NCBI RefSeq assembly: GCF_036417845.1
Contig: NC_089980.1
Span: 131,528,516 to 131,592,515, forward strand
DNA: 64,000 bases
Reading direction: 5' to 3'
Source of the DNA: Apteryx mantelli
Lineage: Eukaryota; Chordata; Aves; Apterygiformes; Apterygidae
Below, piece after piece: positions 40,501-50,470 of the stretch. The position numbers and the translations under genes were made by a program. Every line of letters begins with the position of its first letter. Within the stretch, counting starts at the first letter, position 1. The notes under the pieces were generated by a model. It searched no databases and had not been told where the DNA came from. It saw nothing but the letters and a program-made list of their open reading frames with translations.

Positions 40501-41400
40501 TGGCTGTCTACTTGAAAGTTGTATCCAAGCTCCCATTATAGTAAATGGAAATCTAGTCTATGGAGTCACTGAAATCTAAGATACATCCGGATCATCTGCA
40601 TCTGATCAGCTCGATAGGGGGCTTCATTCAATTGCCTAAACCTAGGTGCTGGGTGCCATTTGAGATGCCATAAGGAAATGTCACTGAGCACCTGTTTTTA
40701 AGCAACTGAGTTGAGCCTCAGCTCTATAACATGTCTTTAGACCTACACACTATAGTTTTCTAAATCTGAGACTGCTCACTGACTCCCTTAAAAGTCAGTG
40801 GTGGGTAACAGGCGCTTGTAGGGCATGATTCATTCTGTCCTAAAGTACCTAAAATAGATAAATGAATCTTGCTTTATGAATCTAGCTGATTAACTTGGCT
40901 AGGACATGGTTCTGGACAGATGAATCCCCAGGTGTGGTTATGTAGTTGCTACATGCATGCCTGTTAAAGCTAGCACGTTTATTTGTGATGAGCCCACTGA
41001 TATTCCTTTCTAGAGCTATATGCTTCCTACCCACATCCCTCCCACTGCTCAATGCCCTCTCTGTCTCAAACCACTATTTTGTGACTAATACGCCCTGTCT
41101 GTATGTGCCAGTCTCTTCTGCTCACTTTATAAAGTAATCAAGAAGTTTTCCACAGTGTTCTCAGAAAGGATTATTTCCTCAGGCTGAGCTATGTTTGTGT
41201 GAAATAGAATCTTAAGAAAGTGATAGAAACCCCAGTACTTATGTTATTAAAATTAGACTAGGCAGAAGAGTATGAAATGTTCTTTAGGAAGCACTCCTGT
41301 CTTGGCAAAGAGAGGGAATGCATGATCTAATAGGTCTTTCCATCTGTAAGTCAGCATTCAGCTCCCAAATTATGCCAGTCTTTTTCTTTTGTAGGCATTA

Positions 41401-41416
41401 AATATATATATATATT
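41401..41416. repeat. (AT)n run
   Basis: Short alternating AT tract flanked by T-rich DNA. Confidence 0.85.
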
Positions 41417-43399
41417 TTTAATAAATCTCTTCTTAGTATTTTTTGTTTTCCATGATGAAGTAAATTTACATTTTTGAAGTGATATTTATATAGCTTACAC
41501 CAAACACATCATATTGTCAGATAACTTAGGAGCTTATAGGATGGCTAAATATTCTTTGCTACAATTTGTATGATCAGATCACTCTCATTTGAAAGCCCAT
41601 TGTGACTTGAAAAAAGAACAAAGGATAATATTATTTTTTAGCAGAATTATCCCAGCTTGATAATTTATAAAGGTCATTTAGAGTCTGTCTGCACTAGAAA
41701 AATAATTTGTTATTGTAGTGGGACTCAGGACGGTATGAGCCTGACATAACCCTGTATTGAAATTAGTTTGGCTGGCAGTGAAGACAGAGTCAAACTCTGA
41801 GCAACATCTATTTTGGAAAGTGCACTGGAAAGCAAATTTCAAGCATATTGGAAGTGGCTGATTCTGAATCTAGTGGATTCTAGAATCTATTCATGCAGTG
41901 AAACCATGGTTGAGAATATGGATTGAGAAGGATCTTGAAATCTCTCTCTAAATCTAATTTTACTTCAAGTCGGGGGTGTGTATGGTGGTAATGCTTCTGA
42001 TGTCCATGTTACCTGAATACTTTTGCTGTTGCTGTCAATGGAGCTATTCCACTTTAAGGATGATTGTGCAACAGTTCCAAAAGTATCTGAAGAAATATGT
42101 CTCCCAGGTGTATTTGGAAGCCCTCATAACAAATCACCTTTGGCTTGGTCTTCCCTAGACACGTTCTTGCTAGTTAGATTTAACATGACCTCCCTACCCA
42201 TCTCTCCCAATACAGACGAATATTTTGGTGAATGTTTTCTAACACAAACCTGAAAATTAAAATAAAACACTGGTAACATCCTGCTGCTACCCACCTTTTT
42301 TTTTTAAGAGTTCACCTTTAAACTCTTGGTGCAGGATGAAACAGAACTATAGTAGATGATGGTTTTAAACCATAAACCTTGAGCTAGTTTAAGTGTTAGA
42401 TAGAATTGTATTAAAAAAGGTCCTGTGGTGTCTAAATGGGAGGTTTATTTGTCCTACTTCATTAAGAGGAAGGACTAGAAAATTTTCCACTTCAGAGTCA
42501 GCTTAAGTCTAAATATCTGTTCTCCAGAATTCAGCCAGCTCGACTCCACTGGTGCAAAATTCAGAGAGGCTGACTCAGCCTTTCCTTTTTGTAAGAGAGC
42601 TAAAGGCCAAATGCTGGGTCAACCTTGATGAGGAGCTGAATACCAGAAAGACTAGCGTTTGGGTTTGTTCTGCAGATGAAACTCAAAAGCCTGAAATTTT
42701 TAGTGGCTCTTGTAAATCTGTTGACACTTACCTAGAGTTAAAGGTGGCCCTGGAGTGTCATACAAAACTTTTATCATCTTTTTGTAGCTGTCCTGGCAGG
42801 TCTACAACCTGCCTCTCTGCCCTCTGGTCTTTAAGTTGTAACTTCAAATCATTTTGGTCTGGAGGTGCTAGAAACTCATTAAGTAGTGTTGGAATTGCAC
42901 ATGCAGAATGAGGCAAAACAAATATGACCTTTATTTTCTGAACCCATTATCCAGCTCCCTCGGTTCATTTATCTGGAGAATTAGAATGCCAGTTAATTTC
43001 TATACCGCAGTTGCATTTTCCAAAATCTTCGAAAGACTAATCAGAAGCTTGTAGCTAATATTTGCGGTTTGTTTGGTTTTGTCCTGTTGTTTGAACTGCT
43101 TCCAGTATGTCTAGCCAGTGACATTTCTTCACCAGGCAGAATAAATACCAAAACTATAGAGAAAAGAGTTTTACTGTAGAAAACAGCAAATCTATTGCAT
43201 TGTAAATACAAACTTTTCCAGAGTGATCCCTTATGTCACTTCCATAGACTAACGCTGGATTAATTATTTTACTGTTTATAGACATGTTTCCAGTTCAATT
43301 TTGTTCAGTTTGGAAGACAGACTTGCTTACATCGCTGTTTATCCTTTTTTTTGTTTGGTTTGAAAGATTGCATGGAAGAGAAATTTTAATCCTCTTGGG

Positions 43400-43417
43400 T
43401 TATTATTATTATTATTA
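43400..43417 (+). repeat. (TTA)n microsatellite
   Basis: Six tandem TTA units. Confidence 0.85.
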
Positions 43418-43529
43418 ATTTTTATTTGTGGGACCTCATGACCCTGAGTTTAGGCTCTGGCCTCCAAGGTGTTACATTTATTTTTAATAAATGTTCCTGA
43501 GTTGTTTGTAATCTAAATAGGCAAGGCAC

Positions 43530-43865
43530 AATTACCATTCTCATTATATAAATGGAATATTGAGCCACAGAGTGATTCAGAGTGTATCTATATGACATTC
43601 AGGGAGAGTCTAGCTCTGTTCAGCAAGCTGGCTTCAAAACTGTAGGCAGTGAAGCAATACCAGTGCGGCAATCTGCCTGTGTGCCTGGATGGATGCTCCA
43701 TTTTCATATTTATATTGCATCTGAGGTGCAAGCTAGTTTATACATGTTGTTGTGCCAAGTAGATGCCTTAGCCAGTTTGGAGCATTGTGCGTTGTACACA
43801 TAACCAAAGTGATTTAGGGTCATGCAGTCAGTCTGTTTCAGAGCTATGAATTGCAGCTGCATTTC
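43530..43865 (+). mobile_element. MIR-like remnant split by an insertion
   Basis: The left part (43530-43575) reads CATTATATAAATGGAATATT then GAGCCACAGAGTGATT. The right part (43802-43865) reads AAGTGATTTAGGGTCATGCA then GTTTCAGAGCTATGAATTG. These are consecutive pieces of a MIR/L2-type core. About 230 bp of unrelated sequence lies between them, flanked by the direct repeat AGTGATT. The inserted segment was not recognised. Confidence 0.4.
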
Positions 43866-43946
43866 CTGAAGCTAAGCCTAGCACTGTGTGGTTCACCTCA
43901 CTACCATTGTTTAATTTTCTTCTCTTCCTCATTCTGTAGGACAAAT

Positions 43947-44309
43947 ATCATAGACTCGTAAAGCAATTTAGGTTGGAAGGAAATCTTTGGAGGCCATTTG
44001 GTTCAACTGCTTGCTCAAAACAGGGCTAACTGCAAAGTTAGATCAGGTTCCTCAAGACTTTATCCAGTTAAGTTTTTAATATCTCCAAGGATGCAGATAC
44101 TGCAAACTCTCTGAGCAACCTGTTTCAGTGTTTGATAACTCATGTTGTGGAGACTTTTTCCCTGTATTTAGTCAGAATTTCCCTTGCTGTGACTTGTGTC
44201 CATTGCCTCTTGTCCTTTTGCTAGGCATCTCTGAGAAGAGTCTGGCACCATCCTCTCTATAAACACTCATTAGGTAGCTGTAGACAGCAACTGAGATTGC
44301 TCCTTACCT
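43947..44309 (-). mobile_element. CR1 LINE, left half of an interrupted copy
   Basis: A CR1 in minus orientation. The 3' end is at 43947 (rc of ATCATAGACTCGTAAAGCAA), followed by the typical GGTTGGAAGGAAATCTTTGG text and the tail to CTCTGAGAAGAGTCTGGC. It is interrupted at about 44309 by a younger CR1 in plus orientation; the rest continues at 45010. Confidence 0.8.
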
Positions 44310-45009
44310 GCTGGAAAGCAGCTCTGCCGAGAAGGACCTGGGAGTCCTGGTGCACAACAAGTTGACCATGAGCCAGCTATATGCCCCTGTGGCCAAGAAG
44401 GCCAATGGTATCCTGGGGTGCATCAGGAAGAGTGTTGCCAGCAGGTCGAGGGAGGTGATCCTCCCTCTCTACTCAGCCCTGGTGAGGCCACACCTGGAGT
44501 ACTGCGTCCAGTGCTGGGCTCCCCAGTTTAAGAGAGATACAGAGCTACTAGAGTGAGTCCAGCAAAGGGCCACAAAGATGATGAAGAGACAGGAGCATCT
44601 CTCATACGAGGAGAGGCTGAGAGAGCTGGGACTGTTCAGCCTGGAGAACAGAAGACTGAGGGGGGACCTTATCAATGCGTTTAAATATCTGAAGGGAGGA
44701 TGTCAAGAGGATGGGGCCAGACTCTTCTCAGTGCTGCCCAGCGACAGGACGTGAGGCAACGGGCACAAACTGAAACATAGGCAGTTCCATCTGAACATGA
44801 GGAAAAACTTCTTCACTGTGAGGGTGACAGAGCACTGGAAAAGGTTGCCCAGAGAGGCTGTGGAGTCTCCATGCTTGGAGATACTCAAAAGCCATCTGGA
44901 CAGGGTCTTGGGCAACGTGCTCTAGGTGACCCTGCTTGAGCAGGGGGGTTGGACCAGATGATCTCCAGAGATCCCTTCCAACCTCAGCCTGTCTGTGATT
45001 CTGTGATTC
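44303..45009 (+). mobile_element. Young CR1 LINE, 5' truncated, inserted in an older CR1
   Basis: The plus strand retains the C-terminal end of the CR1 polymerase frame: 44350-44556 translates to [20 protein letters not shown], then [18 protein letters not shown]. It then has the conserved 3' UTR and ends with the CR1 hallmark of two ATTCTGTG-type octamers (CTGTGATTCTGTGATTCT) at 44992-45009. It is very similar to the minus-strand copy at 50471-51525. A 7-bp CTCCTTA occurs at both junctions (about 44309-44315 and 45008-45014). Confidence 0.9.
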
Positions 45010-45155
45010 TCCTTAGCCTGCAGGCTGAATAAACCTGTCTCTCATCCTCTCCGGGTTGGACACAGCCCTTCAGTCCCTAACCCTCTTTGTCATCCTTCAT
45101 TGAACTTGCTCCAGTATGCTAATGTCTTTTCTTGCACTGGGGAGACCAAAGTTTC
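45010..45155 (-). mobile_element. CR1 LINE, right half of the interrupted copy
   Basis: This continues the minus-orientation CR1 of 43947-44309. It reads CCTTAGCCTGCAGGCTGAA, then CTTCAGTCCCTAACC, CTTTGTCATCCTTCATTGAA, TTGCTCCAGTATGCTAATGT. The two halves are colinear in the family consensus order, which shows that the plus-strand copy was inserted later. Confidence 0.75.
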
Positions 45156-45369
45156 GGGGAGAGAGTCCATGGAAAGACATTAATCAAAAAAAAAATTGTT
45201 TGAAGGTTGTAAATTTTATTAAACTCATCTGGAAGTGAGCTCCATTAATTAGGTCCTGTGCTTGTGGAATTTTTTCCTCCATTCCTGAGCATAAGCTGCC
45301 AACTTCATGGCCCTAGCAGCTGTTGATGTTCATCCTTATGAGCTGGAGCTCTTCCTTGTGCATACCTGA

Positions 45370-45650
45370 GGTGACCTAACCTAGTCCTGTAAAGGGTCTT
45401 GAAGATCAAGACAAAGACCTGAATAATGACGCCTGTGTAAGCAGTGTAATGGAGAGTATGTGAATATCTGAGTTGGTAAGAGCTCAGTGTGCAGAGCAGA
45501 ACGCCAGAGAGACGTGGCAGCTTTGCAAGTCCATTTCAATGCTACTGAAAAGTTTTGGCTGAAGTTTTGCAAAAGGAGCTACAACTGCCAGAGGAGACTA
45601 AGAATGGAGATGTGGACAAGGAGTTCCAGGAGTCAGACGAGACTTCAGAA
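45370..45650 (+). repeat. Possible ancient interspersed repeat
   Basis: The text GTAAAGGGTCTTGAAGATCA, AGACCTGAATAATGACGCC and GAGACGTGGCAGCTTTGCAA resembles a widespread old sauropsid repeat in which a TTGAAG(A/G)TCA...ACCTTGAA motif recurs. A related stretch occurs at 46740-46860 (GAGCCTTGAAAGCTGAGACT). The overlapping 116-codon plus-strand frame (45487-45837) is not called a gene. The family cannot be named with certainty. Confidence 0.3.
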
Positions 45651-48085
45651 CGATTGCTTCAGGAGGAAGGCTTACTCTATTTTGGGGCATCTGGAACAAG
45701 TGCCAGTTGGAAGGAGACCACTGTGCTGCAAATCTGAGGTAATCAGCAGTGGTGAGAAGAGACACAGCCCTCCTAGGGCAAGGACGTTCAGAGATTTTCA
45801 GTACGCTTTGATCGGTTCATCAGGGAAGCCCACGTAAATGGCAGTCGCTGAGGGTTCGCTATCAGGTCTGCCCTGGGCACCTGCTTCGAGGGACATACCT
45901 GGTTCTGGCCTGACACTCTAGTTTGCTGTCATGGCTTGTGATGTGCAAGAGCATTTGCAGTGACATGACCTGCTGAGCCGTGTGGGCTGGTGTTTATTTT
46001 GGTTGTTTTTTCCAGTGTGGTGTTGGTTTTGCATGTTCTGTACACTTTTGGATTAAAATTACTTGGTGGTGCTTGTTGGTTCAGTGAGGGGAAAGGTCAG
46101 TATTTGTAAAACATTTGCTGTTTGCTTTCGTTACTTGTTCATAGAATAGTGGTTGGGTTTCAAAGGTAACACTGAGTCCTTCTCCATGGATGCTGGTGAA
46201 GGAACTGTGTAGTGTCTGTGTTTTTATGGCCTCCATGAATTTATACGTTTGCAGAATTTGTGCTTTCTGTTTATGGGCAGTTTAGTGCTTTGGTCCGCTA
46301 GTTCAAGGGGTGTTACTTGTGTGCATATGGAATCTGTTACACATGATTTGTAGATCCTTTGTAGATTTTGAAAACAGCGAAGAACAGGATTTCACAATGT
46401 AGGAACATTTCGGCCTATGAACTAAACTAAAAAGCCCTGAATATTTGAAAAATGTTTGTCTTCCTAAAAGTGGAAATGCACAAATAGTTTGTAAACAGTG
46501 CAGGCTGTAGGGGCTTTATCTAAGGAAAAAGATATTCAGCTGCTAAACTTTGAGGTTTGGGGTTTCTGCGAAACCTCATAATGACTGTGACCAACTTTTC
46601 CTCTTTGTGACCACTGAGGAATCATGTGGATCCATCAAAAGGCTTGGGAAGGAGTGTTCACAGACCCCTCACTCTTCCAGGCTGCTGGTTTTTTTGCCAG
46701 GATAGAAAGACATGTTGCGGGAAGGTCTTGTGGTAAACCGCTGTTTCAGGAGGGTGAGCTGTACAGAGCCTTGAAAGCTGAGACTAATGGACTTTATCCT
46801 CGATACAGATACACTGGATCCCAGAGGGGGAGGAGGTGGAAGTAATGCAATATCTTTGAAAGAGCATGCTTTAAAACTGTAATCTCCTGGTCTGCTTCTA
46901 TAAACTGGTCACAGCAATGTTCTTGGTCATGGAAAGACTTTCCCTGTTAGGCCCTTTGTACTCTTTGCTTCTCCTACAATTCTCTGCCAATCTTAAACCA
47001 CTTTCCTTTGTATTTCAGAGGCTTTTCTGAAGATGTAGGACATTTCTCAGTCTGTTCTTCGCTTCCAAGATCATCATATGCTGTGTAGCTGTTAACACCA
47101 GTGACTCTGAGGACCTGGATGCTGCAGGTATAGATACAGTAAGGTGAGAAAAATAACAATGTTATTTATTGTTCAATGTCCATGGTAACAAAGATTTTAA
47201 AAATTATTCACCCAGCAATTTTGAGATATCCTCCTTCCTTTTTCCTGTCTTGGAATTTGGTCTCAGCTTTCTTTCCATGTGCTTTCGAATACCGTTGTAG
47301 GAGACCTAGGTAGCTCATGCCCAAAATATGCTCTATGTCTGCATTTAGGGACCCAGCACAGGGCAAGAGGCCATGGGCTAGGATAGTAACAAATGCAGTG
47401 GGTTTAGGCCCGTGTCATGACCTCGGTCTCTCCCAATTCCTCCCTCTGGCCTGTGCCTTTTGCTATTGGTGGCTTTTGCTCTTCTACTGTGGTTGTAAGT
47501 CTGTCTGAGGATGCTGGGATCTGTGTTTAAGGCTTGTCATGTATGATCACATTTGGAATAGACATTCTCCAGGCCCTTCTGAACTGAATTATGTGATTGA
47601 ATCCAATCATCTCCTCCATCACAAGCAGTAACTCAGTCACAGGACGTGACTCAGGAACAGCTACCCTTCCACCATCATGGGAAGATCTGTATCCCTGATC
47701 AAGGGAACCATAAAGGCAAAAGGGAACCCAGCAAAATACAAATTGCTCTCATTTATAAGACTTTATGCCTTCTAACTTTCTGATTGCCTGGAAGGACGCA
47801 GACATCTACCTGGAGCTGGGATGAAGGCAACCCTTTCTTGTAAAGTCAAGAGTCCAGCTAGGACACTGTGCATCTAGAATTTCACATTATAACTCCCCTT
47901 ACAGGCTCAGTATTTGCTGTGCCATCGGCGTTGTTCTGTCAGGATTCTGAGACACATCTGGAATTAGCAATGTTTAAGACTTCTTAATACTCCTGTGCCA
48001 CTTACTTCTGGTCTGGTATTTCTCAAATATTTTTAATAGCTTTTTACCAATTAGAAATAAAATGACATTCTGAGATTTGCACTGA

Positions 48086-48108
48086 TTAATAATAATAATA
48101 AAAAAAAA
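48086..48108 (+). repeat. (TAA)n and A-rich tract
   Basis: Five TAA-type units followed by nine A residues. Confidence 0.8.
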
Positions 48109-48952
48109 CTTTTCAGAATTTGTACTGTTAACAACCTGTACTGATGAACTGAAATAACTGTTTGCCTATTTTATGTATGCTATATCCAGATGCAGGTTTA
48201 ACTGGGCTAGGAGGGGGGGGAAGGACTGAAGTTCCTATTCTGTCTTATTACCATTTCTGAATGTGAACTCATGCTTTTCCCTTGTTCATTGACTTTTGGG
48301 GAAGCTTCATCCAGCCCCAACAATGCAGAGCGCCTGACTCGCAACAAAACATATATGCAATAAAGCATGTGGGTGAACAGTCTGATCAGAATAGGGAAAG
48401 AGCAGAGTGGAGGTGGCCAGTGCAGTTCAGAGCATAGATACAAGTATCACATTATCACAGTTACAAAACAACACAGTAATTCTCCAATTAAATCATCCTG
48501 ACAGCCGTGTGGATGAAGATCACTTTCCCTGAATGCAATTGAGTTTACAACAGATAAAATTCCTGCAAAAGCGTAACTTCAGTGAAAAGGGCGAATGCGG
48601 AAATAAAATGTCAGAGGAGTGCAGGCTTGAATGAGATGGGTACAATTCTTCCAGTTGGAAAACTGATGATTTGGGGATTGATTTTTTTTTTTTTAACCTA
48701 GAACACACAGAACTGTCATTTTCTTGCTAAAACCAGAGATGAGCCCAGGGAGCGGGAACTCGAGGCACTTGAGGGTGGCCTGCTGGAGCTGCTGGCAGCC
48801 CGGCTGGCTGCTGCGGGGCTGCGGCGCTGCGGGGAGCGGGTGCGGCGCGGCGCAGCTGCGGGCCGGGGGGGCCGCGCTGGTGCCTGGCGGCGGCCTCGGC
48901 GCTGCTCCAGCGGTACCGGCAACTGCGCCCGTGCCCGAGACCTCCCCGCCGC

Positions 48953-48985
48953 GGCGGGCGGGCGGGCAGGCAGGCGGGCGGGCGG
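48953..48985 (+). repeat. GGGC-rich tandem tract, G-quadruplex prone
   Basis: Repeated GGGC/GGC units with at least five GGG-type runs separated by one to a few bases, about 265-300 bp upstream of the FKBP1B start codon. Quadruplex formation is inferred from the G-run spacing. Confidence 0.7.
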
Positions 48986-49110
48986 CCCCCTCGCCGCTCG
49001 CCGCTCCCCGCCCCTGCCCTGCATTGGCTGCGGGCGGCTGACGGGCAGCTCGGCGGGCCGCTGTCAGCCGGCGGCGGAGGGGCATGCCTGCCCGCACGGG
49101 CTCCGGCCGC

Positions 49111-49250
49111 CGAGCCGAGCCGAGCCGTGCCGAGCCGAGCTGAGCTGAGCCGAGCGGGGCCGTGCCAAGCCCTGCCGAGCCGAGCGGGGCCGTGCCGAGC
49201 CGAGCCGAGCCGTGCCAAGCCCTGCCGAGCCGAGCCGAGCCGAGCCGAGA
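49111..49250 (+). repeat. (CGAGC)n pentamer repeat in the FKBP1B 5' leader
   Basis: About 28 imperfect pentamers (CGAGC with CGTGC, CAAGC, CCTGC, TGAGC and GGGGC variants) run without a gap into the start codon at 49250. A higher-order duplication is visible: a 24-bp block starting CGTGCCAAGCCCTGCCGAGC occurs at 49161 and again at 49211, 50 bp apart. It gives the 5' UTR a pure G/C-rich structure and creates no upstream ATG on the plus strand within the array itself. Confidence 0.9.
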
Positions 49251-49286
49251 TGGGGGTGGAGATCGAGACCATCTCGCCGGGAGACG
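49250..49286 (+). CDS. FKBP1B: FKBP1B (FKBP12.6) first coding exon
   Basis: Reads MGVEIETISPGD plus one base before a GTACGG donor at 49287. This is the N-terminus of the FKBP12.6 peptidyl-prolyl isomerase, which binds FK506 and stabilises the ryanodine receptor RyR2; the I-E-T-I-S-P-G-D sequence separates it from many other FKBPs. The start has a good Kozak context (G at -3, G at +4). It lies in a CpG island directly after a pentamer repeat. FKBP12 (FKBP1A) is the closest alternative, but the neighbourhood with WDCP points to FKBP1B. Confidence 0.93.
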
Positions 49287-49362
49287 GTACGGGACGTGCG
49301 GGGGGCGGCGGGGCAGCGCTGCGGCGCGGCGCGGGGCGGCCGGGAGGGGATGCCGCGGCGGG

Positions 49363-49388
49363 GCTGCGCTGCGCTGCGCTGCGCTGCG
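49363..49388 (+). repeat. (GCTGC)n pentamer run
   Basis: Five tandem GCTGC units at the start of FKBP1B intron 1. It is a second, independent pentamer array 110 bp after the start-codon array. Confidence 0.85.
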
Positions 49389-50470
49389 GGGAGGGAAGGG
49401 GGGGCAGCAGCCCCGCGGCGGCGGCGGCGAGGGGGCGGCGAGGGGGCCGGGGGTCTGTCGGCGGCCGCTGCCGGCAGCTGCATCAGCCCGAGCGCGGCGG
49501 CGCCCCCCGCGCCGCCCCCGGCTCCCGCGGCCGCGCAGCGAGCGCGCACCGCTGCAAACTTTGCCCCGCTCGGCGCTGCGCGGGGGCGGCGGCGCCGGCC
49601 GCTCTCCGCCCGCGTGTGCGGTGCTGCGGCTCAGCGCGGGCAGCAGCCCCCGCTTGGCGCGGCGTCTCCGCTCCGCGCAAACCCCTGCCGCTCCGCTCTC
49701 CGCGCGGGTACGGTGTCACCGCGCAGTTTTCCGAGGAGAACGTCCTTACTGACATGCAGCCGTGTGCATCTGGGTAACAGGCCAGCTTCATCCCTGGCTA
49801 ACGTGAGACCGTGAATGATTTGCTGAAGTCGATCGCAGCTTAACTTTCTTGGCCCCGTATCTTTTCTTTCTTTGTGTATGGGTTTAAACTGGCTTCTCCC
49901 TCGGCGCTGTTTAGCTCTGGGGATCAGATTCTTCTCCTGATTGCACAGATGTAAATTCAGAATACTTCCGTGAGTGTAAGAAGTATTGCAGTATAGGAAG
50001 TATGACTATAATACTCATAATAGTACTATTTAGCTATTAAATATATCAAGGCACTCTTTGTGTGCCATAGCCAAATAAGGTTATATGGATTGTTTCTTTT
50101 GTTTGCAAGTCTTAATCAAAATCGGCTGATTTTAAACATTACCGTAAAACCACAGCCAGTGGTCTTGAGAATCTCTGTTTCTAATTCAGCTGTGATATGA
50201 ATTTATGCAGCTTCTTTGACTTTGCTGGTGTTATACTCACACGGTGGATTATGTGTCGCTAAGGTCTGATATTCCTTTTCTGTGGTCTATATATAACGGT
50301 TTATCATTTGAATAAAACCTGTTTTTGCAAGGGTAGGATTCATCTTGCATAACTTCTTTCAGGTTAGGTGCTTAGTCTAAAGCAGATGTCTACATTTTCT
50401 CTGCAGTCATCTTCTGAGGATAGTATGTCTTGCCTCTCTTGGGATAGGTTGGATTTATCTCAAAGCATTT

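Larger units (their letters stand above)
34568..43930. other. Gene-poor region upstream of WDCP copy B
   Basis: AT-rich DNA with no recognisable protein-coding segment, RNA gene or CpG island. It may be intron if copy B uses a distant first exon. A (TA)n run lies near 41.40 kb. Most of the region shows nothing classifiable by eye. Confidence 0.65.
45156..48750. other. Noncoding stretch before the FKBP1B CpG island
   Basis: It holds two possible old repeat fragments (45.37-45.65 and 46.74-46.86 kb), an (AAT)n tract near 48.09 kb and a T13 run at 48682-48694. No conserved gene segment was seen. Confidence 0.6.
48750..49700 (+). promoter_or_regulatory. CpG island and promoter of FKBP1B
   Basis: Extremely GC- and CpG-rich with sharp edges to AT-rich DNA. 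It covers the FKBP1B 5' UTR, the start codon and the beginning of intron 1. An inverted CCAAT box (ATTGG) lies at 49023-49027, about 225 bp before the ATG; no TATA box is visible. In human, WDCP is transcribed away from FKBP1B on the other strand from the same region, so the island could also serve WDCP copy B, whose coding exon starts 14.7 kb away. The long open frames on both strands here are caused by base composition. Confidence 0.85.

Noticed and set aside
44350-44556. 68-codon plus-strand frame as a host gene
   Set aside because: It is the C-terminal end of the CR1 polymerase.
48693-49814. Long open frames on both strands of the FKBP1B CpG island, including repeated Ser-Ala-Arg-Leu-type peptides
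   Set aside because: They translate the pentamer repeat and surrounding GC-rich DNA. Only the short FKBP1B exon at 49250-49286 has a protein family behind it.
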